Of a stretch of 64,000 bases of DNA, positions 41,204-51,851 are shown in pieces. The stretch is from the NCBI RefSeq assembly GCF_001704615.3, contig NZ_CP029397.2, forward strand, positions 2,790,001-2,854,000, given 5' to 3'. Position 1 is the stretch's first letter; each line of letters starts with the position of its first letter. Source of the stretch: Acinetobacter defluvii. GTDB taxonomy: Bacteria > Pseudomonadota > Gammaproteobacteria > Pseudomonadales > Moraxellaceae. The notes under the pieces are model-generated. The model made no database searches and had not been told where the DNA came from. It saw only the letters and a list, made by a program, of their open reading frames with translations. A program made the position numbers and the translations under genes.

Positions 41204-43975
41204 ATGCCACCATTTGTATTGGTTGATGGTTCATATTTTTTATTTCGTGCCTTTCATGCACTACCACCATTAACAACCTCAACGGGTTTACAAACCAATG
41301 CGATTCGTGGTGCGATTTCTGCCATTCAAAAACTGATGCGTCGTGTACAACCTACCCACATGGCTGTAATTTTCGATACGCCTGAACCCACTTTTCGTCA
41401 TGAGCTGTCACCCATTTATAAAGGTGATCGTCCAAGTATGCCTGATGAACTTGCACAGCAAATTCCTTATTTACATGCTTTGATTCGTGCTTTAGGTATT
41501 CCCTTGCATATGCTGCCGGGTGCGGAAGCCGATGACATTATTGGTACATTAGCCAAACGTGCTGAAGCAGCAGGTCATCAAGTGTTGATCTCAACAGGCG
41601 ACAAAGACATGGCACAGTTGGTGACTGAAAAAGTGACCTTAGAAGACAGCTTCAAAGACAAACCGATGAATATTGAAGGGGTCATTGAAAAATTTGGTGT
41701 ACGTCCTGAGCAAATTATTGATTATTTAACACTCATGGGGGATGCATCCGATGGTATCAAAGGTGTTCCGGGGGTAGGTGCAAAAACTGCTGCAAAACTT
41801 CTAAATGAATATGGTGATTTGCAAAACATTATTGCCAATGCTGACAATATCAAAGGTAAGGTTGGACTGAGTATCAAAGAAAACCTAGACGGCATTAAAC
41901 TTGATCATCAACTGGCAAGTATTATTATCGACCTTGATCTGAGCTTGACTTATGATGATTTGAAATTGTGCGAACCCAATGTTGCAGCGTTACGCAGCCT
42001 ATATACCGAACTCGAATTTCGTAATCAGTTACAGTCGTTAGATCATCCAAATAATCCCAATGGCACGACTTATAAACAGACATCAAAACAAATCGAAAAA
42101 AACGAACAAACATCAGAAGATAAAGCCGTGGTTGTGGAAGACCAAGCCAACCTCAGTAGTGTGGATGACCAATTAGGGCAAGCAACTTACCATACCATTT
42201 TAACCCAAACGGATTGGGAGCAGTTTTTCAAGCGTTTAAGTACAGAAAAACGTTTTGCAATTGATACTGAAACCACGAGTTTAGATTATCGTGTGGCAGA
42301 AATGGTTGGATTTTCTGTTGCATTTGATGCGCATGATGCCTACTACATTCCGCTCGCCCATGATTATGAAGGTGCACCAGAACAGCTGAATCGTGATGAG
42401 ATTATCCAACTTATTAAACCAATTTTAGAAGACCCAAAAGTTGAAAAAATTGGGCATCACCTAAAATACGATGCACATATTTTTGAAAATCATGGCATTC
42501 ATTTACAAGGCTGGTATTTTGATACCATGTTAGCGTCCTATGTTTTAAACTCGGTGGCAACACGTCACGGTATGGATGATGTCGCTCGGGTTTATCTGAG
42601 CCACTTGACCACCACTTTTGAACAAATCGCTGGTAAAGGCGCTAAACAAAAAACCTTTAATCAAATTGAACTTGAAACAGCAGCACACTATGCAGCAGAA
42701 GATGCGCATGTAACTTATCGCTTATATGAAGTGCTGGATCGTAAGCTCAAAGAAATACCTGAACTGAGCAATATTTTGCATAATATTGAAATGCCAGTTG
42801 CCAGTGTTTTGACCTCAGTGGAAGAAAATGGCATCGCACTTAATTTGGCATTTTTGGATCAACTCAGTGTTGATTTTGCTGAAACTATTCAAAATCTTGA
42901 AAATCAAATTATTGAAATTGCGGGTGAATCTTTTAATGTTGGCTCACCGAAGCAAGTCGGTGAAGTGTTATTTGAAAAGCTCGGCTTAAAAGGTGGAAAA
43001 AAGACAGCAACAGGTCAATACAGTACATCTGAAGCAGTTTTGGAAAAAATCGATCATCCAATTACTGCACTTATTATTGAATACCGTGGTTTAACCAAAC
43101 TCAAAAGTACCTATACCGAAGGTTTAAGCAAGCAAGCCAATCCTGAAACCCATCGTGTGCATACCAGTTACCATCAAGCATTGACTGCAACCGGTCGTTT
43201 ATCCTCGACGGATCCAAATTTACAGAATATTCCTGTGCGTGAAGAAATTGGACGTCAAATCCGTAAAGCGTTTATTGCACCCAAAGGTCGGGTTTTACTT
43301 GCAGCCGATTATTCACAAATCGAACTGCGTTTGATGGCGCATTTCTGCCAAGATGAAGCATTAGTACATGCTTTTAACCATGGTCAAGACGTGCATCGTC
43401 GTACTGCAGCGGAAGTGTTGGGGGTAGCACTTGAAGAAGTGACTAATGATCAACGTCGCCAAGCCAAAGCCGTCAATTTCGGTCTACTTTATGGTATGTC
43501 TGAATTTGGTTTGATTCGTCAGTTAGGGTTTACTCGTCAAGAATCGCAAGAGTATATCAAACGATATTTCCATCGTTACCCAGGTATTTATGAGTATATG
43601 CAACGTACACGTCAAGTGGCGTTAGAACAAGGCTATGTCGAAACCATCACAGGTCGTCGTTTATATACACCTGATATCGATGCTCGTAATATGATGGTAC
43701 GTAAAGGAGCAGAACGTGCAGCGATCAATGCGCCGCTCCAAGGTTCTGCAGCAGAAATCATTAAAATGGCAATGATCGAAGTGGATAAAATCTTACCAAA
43801 AGATCAAGCCAAACTGTTGCTACAAGTTCATGATGAATTGGTTTTTGAAGTGGATGAAGCGATTGCAGATGAATTGGCAAAACAGATTCAGGATGTGATG
43901 CAAAAAGTGTGTACCTTAACTGTGCCTTTGGTGGTAGAAGTCGGTAAAGGCAACAATTGGGATGAGGCGCATTAA
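41204..43975 (+). CDS. polA: DNA polymerase I
   Basis: A 923-residue family A polymerase with all three activities. The N-terminal 5'-nuclease domain (1 to about 290) has VDGSYFLFRAFHAL and GAEADDIIGTLA. The 3'-5' exonuclease is intact, with D354 and E356 in FAIDTETTSLD and a later HYAAEDAHVTYRL. The polymerase domain has D702 in DYSQIELRL, the O helix RRQAKAVNFGLLYG and D877 in VHDEL. It fills gaps in repair and removes Okazaki RNA primers. AGGA precedes the start. Confidence 0.98.
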   Translation: MPPFVLVDGSYFLFRAFHALPPLTTSTGLQTNAIRGAISAIQKLMRRVQPTHMAVIFDTPEPTFRHELSPIYKGDRPSMPDELAQQIPYLHALIRALGIPLHMLPGAEADDIIGTLAKRAEAAGHQVLISTGDKDMAQLVTEKVTLEDSFKDKPMNIEGVIEKFGVRPEQIIDYLTLMGDASDGIKGVPGVGAKTAAKLLNEYGDLQNIIANADNIKGKVGLSIKENLDGIKLDHQLASIIIDLDLSLTYDDLKLCEPNVAALRSLYTELEFRNQLQSLDHPNNPNGTTYKQTSKQIEKNEQTSEDKAVVVEDQANLSSVDDQLGQATYHTILTQTDWEQFFKRLSTEKRFAIDTETTSLDYRVAEMVGFSVAFDAHDAYYIPLAHDYEGAPEQLNRDEIIQLIKPILEDPKVEKIGHHLKYDAHIFENHGIHLQGWYFDTMLASYVLNSVATRHGMDDVARVYLSHLTTTFEQIAGKGAKQKTFNQIELETAAHYAAEDAHVTYRLYEVLDRKLKEIPELSNILHNIEMPVASVLTSVEENGIALNLAFLDQLSVDFAETIQNLENQIIEIAGESFNVGSPKQVGEVLFEKLGLKGGKKTATGQYSTSEAVLEKIDHPITALIIEYRGLTKLKSTYTEGLSKQANPETHRVHTSYHQALTATGRLSSTDPNLQNIPVREEIGRQIRKAFIAPKGRVLLAADYSQIELRLMAHFCQDEALVHAFNHGQDVHRRTAAEVLGVALEEVTNDQRRQAKAVNFGLLYGMSEFGLIRQLGFTRQESQEYIKRYFHRYPGIYEYMQRTRQVALEQGYVETITGRRLYTPDIDARNMMVRKGAERAAINAPLQGSAAEIIKMAMIEVDKILPKDQAKLLLQVHDELVFEVDEAIADELAKQIQDVMQKVCTLTVPLVVEVGKGNNWDEAH

Positions 43976-43988
43976 ACTTTAAATAAGT

Positions 43989-44038
43989 TCCCTCTCCTCT
44001 CTGGAGATGAGAAATACTATTTCGTAAAGGGAGAGGGA
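43989..44038. repeat. Dispersed palindromic element downstream of polA
   Basis: TCCCTCTCC (43989-43997) and GGAGAGGGA (44030-44038) are exact inverted arms 32 bp apart. The CCTCTCC motif recurs in the pheS-pheT gap near 55180. This suggests a small extragenic palindromic repeat family. Confidence 0.6.
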
Positions 44039-44075
44039 TTTTCCAGCGTTTTAATAAATGAACATCCATCACCAA

Positions 44076-44106
44076 TAAAAAAGGACTCTTACGAGTCCTT
44101 TTTTAT
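44076..44106. terminator. Bidirectional terminator between polA and yggT
   Basis: AAAAAAGGACTC and GAGTCCTTTTTT form a perfect stem around TTAC. It lies between convergent genes and is suited to both strands. Confidence 0.92.
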
Positions 44107-44119
44107 TTAAATCATTGAA

Positions 44120-44689
44120 TTACAAACCTGTTAATAACACCTTTGCAACTTCATTCATTAAAATTTCAGCGATATACAATGCAAGGAACGCCAAAATCGG
44201 GGAAAGATCAATCATTCCCATATTTGGCATAATACGACGAAATGGTGCAAGTAAAGGCTCTGCAAGCTCTTGAATGACCTCAATATAAGGGGAACGTGAC
44301 TGCGTAAACATCACCACCCAACTCAAAATAATCGTTGCAAAAATTAAATAACGACAGAAGCGAATCAAATCCTGAATCATCGTGACAAAAGTCAAAATCA
44401 AAAGATGTACAGGGCTATTTGGCATAGCACCTTGTAAATACATGATTCCAAAAATTTTCAACAAATACAGAATAATCAATAATGCCAATGCAGCCGTATT
44501 CACTCGTCCTTTGGCAACGGTTGGGAAGATGCGACTAAAAACATCCACAATTTTGGTCGCTTTGACTGTAGACAATACCACTGGATTATATGGACTCACC
44601 ATTGCCAACTGCATTAAAAAGCGAAAGAATACAAGCAAAATTGCGACGTTAATAATAATGCCAAAAATCTGCGCAGAATTTGCACCCAT
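44120..44689 (-). CDS. YggT family integral membrane protein
   Basis: A 189-residue inner-membrane protein with two YGGT repeats, each with paired helices. The second has the signature SPYIEVIQELAEPLLAPFRRIMP; the first has the related MVSPYNPVVLSTVKATKIVD. The function is unknown, with suggested roles in cell-envelope or osmotic homeostasis. It lies 38 bp downstream of proC, an arrangement conserved in many proteobacteria. Confidence 0.9.
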   Translation of the reverse strand: MGANSAQIFGIIINVAILLVFFRFLMQLAMVSPYNPVVLSTVKATKIVDVFSRIFPTVAKGRVNTAALALLIILYLLKIFGIMYLQGAMPNSPVHLLILTFVTMIQDLIRFCRYLIFATIILSWVVMFTQSRSPYIEVIQELAEPLLAPFRRIMPNMGMIDLSPILAFLALYIAEILMNEVAKVLLTGL

Positions 44690-44727
44690 ATCGGAATATT
44701 CCTAAATAAAATCAATAATTAAATGAG

Positions 44728-45558
44728 TTATTTTGTGCTATCACTTAATTCTTGTGCCAACTCTTGACTACGCTTTTGTGCTGCAGCCAAAGCAGTTTGA
44801 ATATTTTGTGAAATTTGTGCACGATCAAAAACTTCTAATGCCGCTTGTGTTGTGCCATTTGGAGAAGTCACATTTTTGCGTAATTCAGCAGGTGTATTTG
44901 AACTGGTAATTGCCATTTGTGCAGCGCCCAAAGCGGTTTGAAGAGTTAAAGCTGTTGCAACTTTTTCATCCAAACCCATATTTTTGCCTGCACGGATCAT
45001 ACTTTCCATCATATAGAAGAAGTAAGCAGGACCAGAACCTGAAACCGCAGTCACCGCATCGATTTGTGCTTCTGAGTTAACCCAAATAGTCAGACCTGTT
45101 GCAGCTAAAACTTGACTCGCCAACTCACGGTCTACGGCAGCCACATTCTCAGTTGCAAATAAACCATGTGCACCTGTTTGTACCAACGCAGGCGTATTTG
45201 GCATGACACGTACAATACGATCAGTACCAGTCAACTCAGAAATGGTGGTAATTTCAGCCCCAGCAACAATGGAAATAATCAATTTATTTTCAAATAAACC
45301 TTTTAGCGGTTTAAGCAAACCTGCCAAAACTTGAGGTTTGACTGCCAAAACTACAACATCAGCATTTTCAATTGCAGCACGATTATTATCTGTTACATGA
45401 ACGTCTTTTTCTTGTAATAATTCACGTATTTTTTCCACTGGGTCAGACACTGTGATCCGTGTTGCAGGCAGTCCACGGGTAATCAAGCCACCGATGAGGG
45501 CTTGTGCCATATTTCCACCACCAATGAAAGTAATATTACAATTTAAAGCTGCATTCAT
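44728..45558 (-). CDS. proC: Pyrroline-5-carboxylate reductase
   Basis: A 276-residue enzyme that makes L-proline from pyrroline-5-carboxylate with NAD(P)H. The N-terminal motif FIGGGNMAQALIGGL binds the nucleotide. The signature AVSGSGPAYFFYMMESMI and the C-terminal LRKNVTSPNGTTQAALE block with the substrate-binding residues are complete. It is part of a minus-strand run with yggT downstream and tilS upstream. Confidence 0.96.
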   Translation of the reverse strand: MNAALNCNITFIGGGNMAQALIGGLITRGLPATRITVSDPVEKIRELLQEKDVHVTDNNRAAIENADVVVLAVKPQVLAGLLKPLKGLFENKLIISIVAGAEITTISELTGTDRIVRVMPNTPALVQTGAHGLFATENVAAVDRELASQVLAATGLTIWVNSEAQIDAVTAVSGSGPAYFFYMMESMIRAGKNMGLDEKVATALTLQTALGAAQMAITSSNTPAELRKNVTSPNGTTQAALEVFDRAQISQNIQTALAAAQKRSQELAQELSDSTK

Positions 45559-45584
45559 GAATTACGCTCGTTTGATTTTGCTCG

Positions 45585-46934
45585 CTAAGACATTAAATTT
45601 GGCTGCCAACCATCGACTTCAACATAGTCTGATTGTGCTAACCAAAAACCTTTCGGTGTAAAAACACCAAGCATAACATTATCTATGCTCAATATTTGAA
45701 TTGTATGACGCAACCACGGAAAAATTTGCTGGTTTTGAATGGCTTTTTTTAAAGGCCATGCGCCCACTCGCCCATAAAAATGAATTTTTTCGCCACCTAC
45801 ACGATATTGCAAAGTCAGTTTTTTGTTCAGTAATGTCGGAGATAAGCCGATTTTTTCTATTTGAATATGAAATTGACCTGATGCCAAAGTCAAATCTTGC
45901 CCGAGATCACAACAAACTTGTTTAATATTTTGCTGCGGCACCTGTTTACTTGCTTGGTAAGTGGCAGCCGCCAAACGATATAAAGTATTTTGAAATCGTA
46001 CATAATAAAATTGATTAAAATGCAAAGCAGCTTGTGCATCATTTTTTGATGCAATCACTTCATCTTGCACACGTTGTACCATCTCAAAAGGAGGACGATA
46101 ACTACTTTCACCTTTCATCCAAACCGATAAAAGTTGGCGTTGTCGTGCTTGTGATAATGTTTGAAAGGTTGCTAGATCTAAATATTCAGCATTTCCACAA
46201 ACTCTTAAGTCTTGCTGTGAAACCTCAGCCAAAATTTCGTCTGCATCTTGCATCAACTCACTGGTACGCGCCAAAGCCTGCTGCATTTTTGGATAGCGAC
46301 TTTGCAAAATATACCAAAGTTCCTGTCTACACCATGCCCGATCATAATACGTGTCGAGATTGGTGGGATCATCAACATAATTGATATTACTCTGAGTTAC
46401 CCATTGGCAAATCTGCTCACGGCTCAGCGCTAAAAGCGGTCGCCAAACAGTCATCTGCTCACGCACATCCAAGCTTTTCATGGCGGCTAAACCAGATACG
46501 CCAGCACCAGACAGAAGTCGTAACATCAGTGTTTCAGCTTGATCTTGCTGATGATGTGCCAATACTAAGATTTCATTATCTTTTAAATGTGTTAAATAAG
46601 CTTGATAACGTGCTTCTCGAGCTTGGTTTTCGAGATTACCTTTCGCAACCTGAACATTTTCAATAATATAAGGGATATTTAAAAACTGACATTGTGCAGC
46701 AACAAAATCTGCCCAATCATTACTGACTTCTTGAAGTTGATGATTCACATAAATGGCACGTACCTGCTGGGGACAAAGCATAGCCATAAGATACAACAAC
46801 AGCATGGAATCCATGCCGCCACTGCATCCAATGAGAAATTGAGTATTGTTTTGAAATTGCTGAGATTGTTTTAAGAAGCGAGCCCTAAATTGTCGCTGCC
46901 AAACTTCATCAAACGTTGGTAACGTGCTTCGCAT
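45585..46934 (-). CDS. tilS: tRNA(Ile)-lysidine synthetase
   Basis: A 449-residue ATP-dependent enzyme that turns cytidine-34 of tRNA-Ile(CAU) into lysidine, so that the tRNA reads AUA. The PP-loop SGGMDS is at 38-43. [20 protein letters not shown] follows, and TilS substrate-binding and C-terminal domains fill the rest. The start overlaps the end of accA by 64 bp; no later start keeps the PP-loop strand, so the overlap seems real. Confidence 0.95.
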   Translation of the reverse strand: MRSTLPTFDEVWQRQFRARFLKQSQQFQNNTQFLIGCSGGMDSMLLLYLMAMLCPQQVRAIYVNHQLQEVSNDWADFVAAQCQFLNIPYIIENVQVAKGNLENQAREARYQAYLTHLKDNEILVLAHHQQDQAETLMLRLLSGAGVSGLAAMKSLDVREQMTVWRPLLALSREQICQWVTQSNINYVDDPTNLDTYYDRAWCRQELWYILQSRYPKMQQALARTSELMQDADEILAEVSQQDLRVCGNAEYLDLATFQTLSQARQRQLLSVWMKGESSYRPPFEMVQRVQDEVIASKNDAQAALHFNQFYYVRFQNTLYRLAAATYQASKQVPQQNIKQVCCDLGQDLTLASGQFHIQIEKIGLSPTLLNKKLTLQYRVGGEKIHFYGRVGAWPLKKAIQNQQIFPWLRHTIQILSIDNVMLGVFTPKGFWLAQSDYVEVDGWQPNLMS

Positions 46935-47695
46935 CGCTCCTGCGCATCCATCGGTTGTAATTCATCAAGCGCCTGTTTTAACACATCTTTCAAAGCTTCC
47001 ATCACTTTGAATGGATGTAAATGTGCACCTTCACCTTCATCAACCACATACTCTACAATCCCGAGTTTTTGTAATTTATCTGCGGTTAATGCTAAAGCTT
47101 CACTGGCTTGTTCAGCTTTTTCAGCCGTTTTCCATAAAATCGAAGCGCAACCTTCAGGTGAAATCACTGAATAAATACTATGTGAAAGCATAATCACACG
47201 GTCAGCGACACCAATCCCTAATGCACCACCAGAACCACCCTCACCTAAAACTGTTGCAATGACAGGCACTTTTAAACTTGAAAGCTGCGCAAGGCTGGTC
47301 GCAATCGCTTCTGCTTGACCGCGTTCTTCGGCACCTACGCCTGGATATGCTCCCATCGTATCAATAAAAGTAAACACAGGTAGATTAAAACGCTCCGCCA
47401 TATCAAGCAAACGCTGTGATTTACGATAACCCTCAGGATTACTCATCCCAAAATTATGTTGTAACTTTTCACGCGTACTACGCCCACGATGTTGACCTAC
47501 AATCATCACAGGCTGACCATTAAAACGGGCTAAGCCACCCACCATAGCACCATCGTCACCGAACACACGATCGCCATGTAACGCATCAAATTCTGTAAAA
47601 ATTTCGCCTACATAATCCAAAAATTGCGGACGCTCTGGATGACGTGCAATTTGAACCGTTTTCCAAGCTTTAGATTGAGCAGCTTTATTTTTCAT
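46871..47695 (-). CDS. accA: Acetyl-CoA carboxylase carboxyltransferase subunit alpha
   Basis: A 274-residue subunit that, with AccD, transfers carboxyl groups from biotin to acetyl-CoA, the first step of fatty-acid synthesis. Crotonase-fold blocks are clear: [20 protein letters not shown] and [14 protein letters not shown]. It lacks the first 40-50 residues (coiled N-terminus) of E. coli AccA (319 residues). The frame is closed by a stop about 48 bp upstream, so the short form is genuine here. Its 3' end overlaps tilS. Confidence 0.95.
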   Translation of the reverse strand: MKNKAAQSKAWKTVQIARHPERPQFLDYVGEIFTEFDALHGDRVFGDDGAMVGGLARFNGQPVMIVGQHRGRSTREKLQHNFGMSNPEGYRKSQRLLDMAERFNLPVFTFIDTMGAYPGVGAEERGQAEAIATSLAQLSSLKVPVIATVLGEGGSGGALGIGVADRVIMLSHSIYSVISPEGCASILWKTAEKAEQASEALALTADKLQKLGIVEYVVDEGEGAHLHPFKVMEALKDVLKQALDELQPMDAQERCEARYQRLMKFGSDNLGLAS

Positions 47696-47746
47696 AAGTC
47701 GAGTATTATCCCTAATTCGCCGATGACCTACACCGAGAAATTTGTG

Positions 47747-49267
47747 TTAATCGATAAACTGTTCCGACTGAATATTCAATTCAATGTCCCAATGCTTAAA
47801 TTGCAGTAGCTCATCATGCAAATCGGCAACGAGCAATGGCCATTGTTTGGCATCACCAGAAACGCTGAGTTGCCATTGTTGCTCATTCTTAACCGTTAAT
47901 TCAATGGCAGGAAGCATCTCATCGCTACGGCTGTGATTCAGCAAAACGGCAAGACGCAGCAATAAACATAAGTAAATAAGCTTGTAGCCGCCCACTCTCA
48001 TCACATCAATTTTGCTATCTGTACGCAATTTTCGGCGATGATGAGCGACCAAATGTGACAAATGATTTTGATCAATTTGTGAAAAACCAGGAATATCTGA
48101 ATGCTGTAATAAATAAGCACTGTGTTTATGATAACCGCTATGACTAATGGCTAAACCAATTTCATGTAAATACGCAGCACGGCGTAATAAGTCACTGTCA
48201 TCATTATTTAAATTCAGTGCTGTCGCCACACTATCAAATAAATGCTGTGCTGTATCGACTACACGTTGTGCTTGCTTTAAATCTGCACTATAACGACCGA
48301 TCATGGCTTGAACACTGCGATCACGGATATCTTCATGTTGAAAACGTCCAAGTAAATCGTACATTACTCCTTCACGCAAAGCACCATCAGAATAGACTAA
48401 TTTATCGATATTTAAAATTTCAAAAACTGCATATAAAATGGCTAACCCAGCAGGTAATACCGCCCGACGATCTTCCTTTAAGCCCTCAAACTCCATGTCT
48501 GAAACATGTTTATATTTCAGCATCTTATCTTTGAGTTTTTCTAAACCTTCACGAGTTAAATTTTCCTGATCATCACTCCAGCCCATATTTACCGTAATTT
48601 GACGACAGGCTTTAATCGTACCACTAGAACCCACTACCGTATCCCAACCTTCAGCTTTATAAGTGTTGGCAATCGAAGTGAGTTCTTTACGTGCAGCAAC
48701 AACTGCTTTATCAAAATCTTTTTGGTTAATCTCACCGTTTGGAAAATAGGCTTTAGTAAATGCCACACACCCCATTTGCAAAGATTCAGTATGGATCGGT
48801 TCAAACTCTTCACCAATAATCAATTCAGTTGACCCACCGCCAATATCAATCACCAAACGACGCCCACTATTTGCCATGGTATGGGAAACACCAAGGTAAA
48901 TTAAACGTGCTTCTTCACGACCTGCGATGATTTCAATCGGTTTGGGTAAAATTTCTGCGGCTTTTTGAATAAATTCTTGACCATTCTTCGCTTGGCGCAA
49001 AGCATTGGTTGCAACAATCCGCAAGCGATTAGGCTGAACTGAGCTTAAACGTCCGACAAAGCGTGCCAAACACGCCAAGCCACGCTGTTGAGCGGCTTCG
49101 GTTAAATTTTTATTTTCATCTAGCCCAGCCGCAAGCTGAACTTTCTCTGACATTGATGCTACTTTTTTTACTTCACCATGATCGACACGTGCAATCGCCA
49201 AGTGAAAACTGTTTGACCCCATATCAATGGCAGCAAGTAATTCTTCATCAATTAAAAAATCAGACAT
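47747..49267 (-). CDS. ppx: Exopolyphosphatase (Ppx/GppA family)
   Basis: A 506-residue ASKHA-fold phosphatase that degrades inorganic polyphosphate or pppGpp. The N-terminal motif AAIDMGSNSFHLAIARV, the second phosphate loop VIDIGGGSTELIIGE and the GSSGTIKA block are present. A C-terminal HD-like helical domain (AAYLHEIGLAISHSGYHKHS) completes the long Ppx form. Ppx and GppA cannot be separated safely by eye; the length suits either. Confidence 0.92.
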   Translation of the reverse strand: MSDFLIDEELLAAIDMGSNSFHLAIARVDHGEVKKVASMSEKVQLAAGLDENKNLTEAAQQRGLACLARFVGRLSSVQPNRLRIVATNALRQAKNGQEFIQKAAEILPKPIEIIAGREEARLIYLGVSHTMANSGRRLVIDIGGGSTELIIGEEFEPIHTESLQMGCVAFTKAYFPNGEINQKDFDKAVVAARKELTSIANTYKAEGWDTVVGSSGTIKACRQITVNMGWSDDQENLTREGLEKLKDKMLKYKHVSDMEFEGLKEDRRAVLPAGLAILYAVFEILNIDKLVYSDGALREGVMYDLLGRFQHEDIRDRSVQAMIGRYSADLKQAQRVVDTAQHLFDSVATALNLNNDDSDLLRRAAYLHEIGLAISHSGYHKHSAYLLQHSDIPGFSQIDQNHLSHLVAHHRRKLRTDSKIDVMRVGGYKLIYLCLLLRLAVLLNHSRSDEMLPAIELTVKNEQQWQLSVSGDAKQWPLLVADLHDELLQFKHWDIELNIQSEQFID

Positions 49268-49482
49268 TATTCATACAAACTCATTCAGAAGTGTGCCTAG
49301 ATTAATTCACATACAAACAATTGAAAAGCCATTTATGATGACAATTCACTGAGACATTATTTTTTCTACATTTGTGACAGTTGTGTGACAATTTCAACCT
49401 TCCGATTACAGTTATCGCGAGCATCAATTAGACAAATTAACAATTAAGATCGAAAATTTACCTATTCCCCTACTTTGTATAA

Positions 49483-49518
49483 GATGTCTATGTAATACTT
49501 ATAGACATAGATGACATC
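49483..49518 (+). promoter_or_regulatory. Inverted repeats in the trxA upstream region
   Basis: ATGTCTAT (49484-49491) and ATAGACAT (49501-49508) are exact inverted arms around 9 nt. GATGTC (49483-49488) also pairs with GACATC at 49513-49518, so two hairpins are mutually exclusive. The end lies 25 nt before the start codon. Confidence 0.4.
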
Positions 49519-49543
49519 TTTAAAATATTTTGGAGCAATATCC

Positions 49544-49870
49544 ATGTCAGGCAATATCGTAAATACTACCGATGCCAACTTTGAAGCAGACGTTTTAAAA
49601 TCTGAAACTCCTGTACTTGTAGACTTTTGGGCGGGTTGGTGTGCACCATGTAAAGCCATTGCACCTGTACTCGAAGTTTTATCTGAAGAATACGCTGGTA
49701 AAGTGAAAATTGTTAAAGTGGACGTAACTGCATGTGAAGCCACTGCAGTAAACTACAACATCCGTAACATTCCTGCATTATTAATGTTTAAAGACGGCGA
49801 AGTGGTTGCACAACAAATCGGTGCAGTGCCTAAGTCTAAATTGACTGCATTCATCGACGAAAATATCTAA
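49544..49870 (+). CDS. trxA: Thioredoxin 1
   Basis: A 108-residue thioredoxin. The active site reads WCAPC (C33, C36), where the canonical sequence is WCGPC. The buried D27, the FWAGW segment and the cis-proline (NIPALLMF) are standard. It reduces protein disulfides with NADPH via TrxB. I use ATG 49544 because GGAG lies about 10 nt upstream; an earlier ATG at 49511 falls within the upstream region and would add 11 unrelated residues. Confidence 0.95.
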   Translation: MSGNIVNTTDANFEADVLKSETPVLVDFWAGWCAPCKAIAPVLEVLSEEYAGKVKIVKVDVTACEATAVNYNIRNIPALLMFKDGEVVAQQIGAVPKSKLTAFIDENI

Positions 49871-49896
49871 TTCAGAGTTTAACAGTCGGTTATTCC

Positions 49897-49932
49897 TCAA
49901 AAATACGCCATAAAAATATGGCGTATTTTTCT
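49897..49932. terminator. trxA terminator
   Basis: AAAAATACGCCAT and ATGGCGTATTTTT form a perfect 13-bp stem around an A-rich loop, followed by a T run. Confidence 0.95.
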
Positions 49933-50201
49933 TCTATTGATTGACAATTTTAAAGTTCTCACTTATATTCCATGCATAAGAAATTTTGGGGCGTCATTCC
50001 AGTTTCTTAAAACACAACACATAAGATCGCCACTCGGCAACAGAAATTGTTTTACACATTTCTCCTCGAAAGAACTAATTAGATTCTGAGTTTTGTTATT
50101 GTGCAAATACAATTCCACTCACCTATTGTACTGCGGGCGATTTTTGCTTCTTTCTTTTATCTCTGTGTACCACAACACATCCTTACATCAATCTGACATC
50201 T
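49933..50201 (+). promoter_or_regulatory. Long leader region upstream of rho
   Basis: 269 bp without a gene. ATCGCC near 50027 can pair with GGCGAT near 50139, which is followed by TTTTTGCTTCTTTC, an attenuator-like shape. The rest is C- and T-rich and poor in G, as expected for a Rho-loading leader. In other bacteria rho represses itself by early termination in its leader; that this happens here is inference. The rho start has only a weak ribosome site. Confidence 0.4.
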
Positions 50202-51470
50202 ATGAACTTAACTGAACTCAAGAAAAAACCGATTGGCGAACTCATTAAGATTGCTGAGTTTATGGGCCTTGAAGGAATGGCTCGTAACCGCAAACAAGAC
50301 ATTATTTTTGCCATCTTAAAACGTCATGCAATGAATGGCGAAGAAATTTTTGGTGATGGTGTTCTAGAAATTTTGTCTGATGGGTTTGGCTTCCTACGTT
50401 CGGCTGCTGGCTCTTACTTAGCAGGACCAGATGATATCTATGTGAGCCCATCGCAAATTCGCCGTTTCAATTTAAGAACTGGGGATACCATTACTGGTAC
50501 GATTCGCCCACCTAAAGAAGGTGAACGTTATTTTGCTTTATTAAAAGTAAATCAAATTAACTATGACACACCTGAAAATTCACGTAATAAAATTTTATTT
50601 GAAAACTTAACACCTTTATTCCCAACTGAACAATTGGTTATGGAATTAGGTAATGGTTCAACAGAAGATCTAACCGCACGTGTTGTCGACTTAATCGCAC
50701 CAATTGGTAAAGGTCAACGTTCAATCATTGTTGCACCACCGAAAGCAGGTAAGACCATGTTATTACAAAACATCGCACAGTCGATTGTTCGTAATAATCC
50801 TGAATGCTTCCTAATCGTTCTCCTAATTGACGAACGTCCTGAAGAAGTAACTGAAATGGAACGTACTGTGCGTGGTGAAGTGGTTGCTTCAACCTTTGAT
50901 GAATCACCTGCACGCCACGTCCAAGTGGCTGAAATGGTGATCGAAAAAGCAAAACGTCTGGTTGAACATAAAAAAGATGTGGTGATCTTGCTCGATTCGA
51001 TTACTCGTCTAGCACGTGCCTATAACACTGTGATTCCGTCATCAGGAAAAGTCTTAACTGGTGGTGTGGATGCACATGCACTTGAACGTCCAAAACGCTT
51101 CTTTGGTGCAGCACGTAATATTGAAGAAGGTGGCTCACTCACTATCATTTCTACTGCATTGATTGAAACAGGCAGTAAAATGGATGAAGTCATCTACGAA
51201 GAATTCAAAGGTACAGGTAACCAAGAGATTACACTTGATCGCCGTATTGCAGAAAAACGTGTCTTCCCTGCGATGAATATCAAAAAATCGGGGACACGCC
51301 GTGAAGAACGCTTAATGAGCGAAGAAAATCTGCGTAAAGTTTGGATTTTACGTAAACTTCTACATACACAAGATGAGTTAGCGGCAATGGAGTTCTTACT
51401 AGATCGTATGAAAGAAACCAAAACCAATGATGATTTCTTTGACCAAATGAAGCGTAAAGCAACTAACTAA
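50202..51470 (+). CDS. rho: Transcription termination factor Rho
   Basis: A 422-residue hexameric RNA helicase. The N-terminal helical domain [19 protein letters not shown] leads into the cold-shock-like RNA-binding domain ([12 protein letters not shown] and [16 protein letters not shown]). The ATPase core has Walker A PPKAGKT, Walker [17 protein letters not shown] and the arginine-finger region. The length matches the compact Rho type without an N-terminal insertion. The terminator at 51489-51518 follows. Confidence 0.98.
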   Translation: MNLTELKKKPIGELIKIAEFMGLEGMARNRKQDIIFAILKRHAMNGEEIFGDGVLEILSDGFGFLRSAAGSYLAGPDDIYVSPSQIRRFNLRTGDTITGTIRPPKEGERYFALLKVNQINYDTPENSRNKILFENLTPLFPTEQLVMELGNGSTEDLTARVVDLIAPIGKGQRSIIVAPPKAGKTMLLQNIAQSIVRNNPECFLIVLLIDERPEEVTEMERTVRGEVVASTFDESPARHVQVAEMVIEKAKRLVEHKKDVVILLDSITRLARAYNTVIPSSGKVLTGGVDAHALERPKRFFGAARNIEEGGSLTIISTALIETGSKMDEVIYEEFKGTGNQEITLDRRIAEKRVFPAMNIKKSGTRREERLMSEENLRKVWILRKLLHTQDELAAMEFLLDRMKETKTNDDFFDQMKRKATN

Positions 51471-51851
51471 AGTTTTATTTATTTTAAGAAGGCTATCTAT
51501 AACGATAGCCTTTTTATTTGGTTGACTTTGTTTACATAAAATTACACAGATAACTTCTGACTGTTAACCTATATTACAAGCCCTTGAATAATAATATTTT
51601 TGATAAATAAATTTTATGTTTTTTAATCAGTTAGCTTGCAATTATCCAATATAAAATGAAATATTAATTGTAAATATCTGTTAAAAAAACGTCATTTTAT
51701 ACCCTTTTTTCACATTTTTTTAATTTGAGGCAGTAGCAATTCTAAATCCGCAGTGATAGCATATTCGCATACCAGTTAGACTGCTATGCACAAAGCAAAA
51801 AACAGGCTAACTTGGGTTTTTTGTCTCAATTTATTTTATGAGAGTGATGCC
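51471..51851. other. Gene-free stretch between rho and the Ala-rich lipoprotein
   Basis: The first part holds the rho terminator. The rest is strongly AT-rich with T tracts (51690-51730), then a short GC-richer segment before the lipoprotein start that probably contains its promoter. No RNA gene is recognised. Confidence 0.5.
51489..51518 (+). terminator. rho terminator
   Basis: AAGGCTATC and GATAGCCTT pair around TATAAC, followed by TTTTATTT. Confidence 0.92.
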
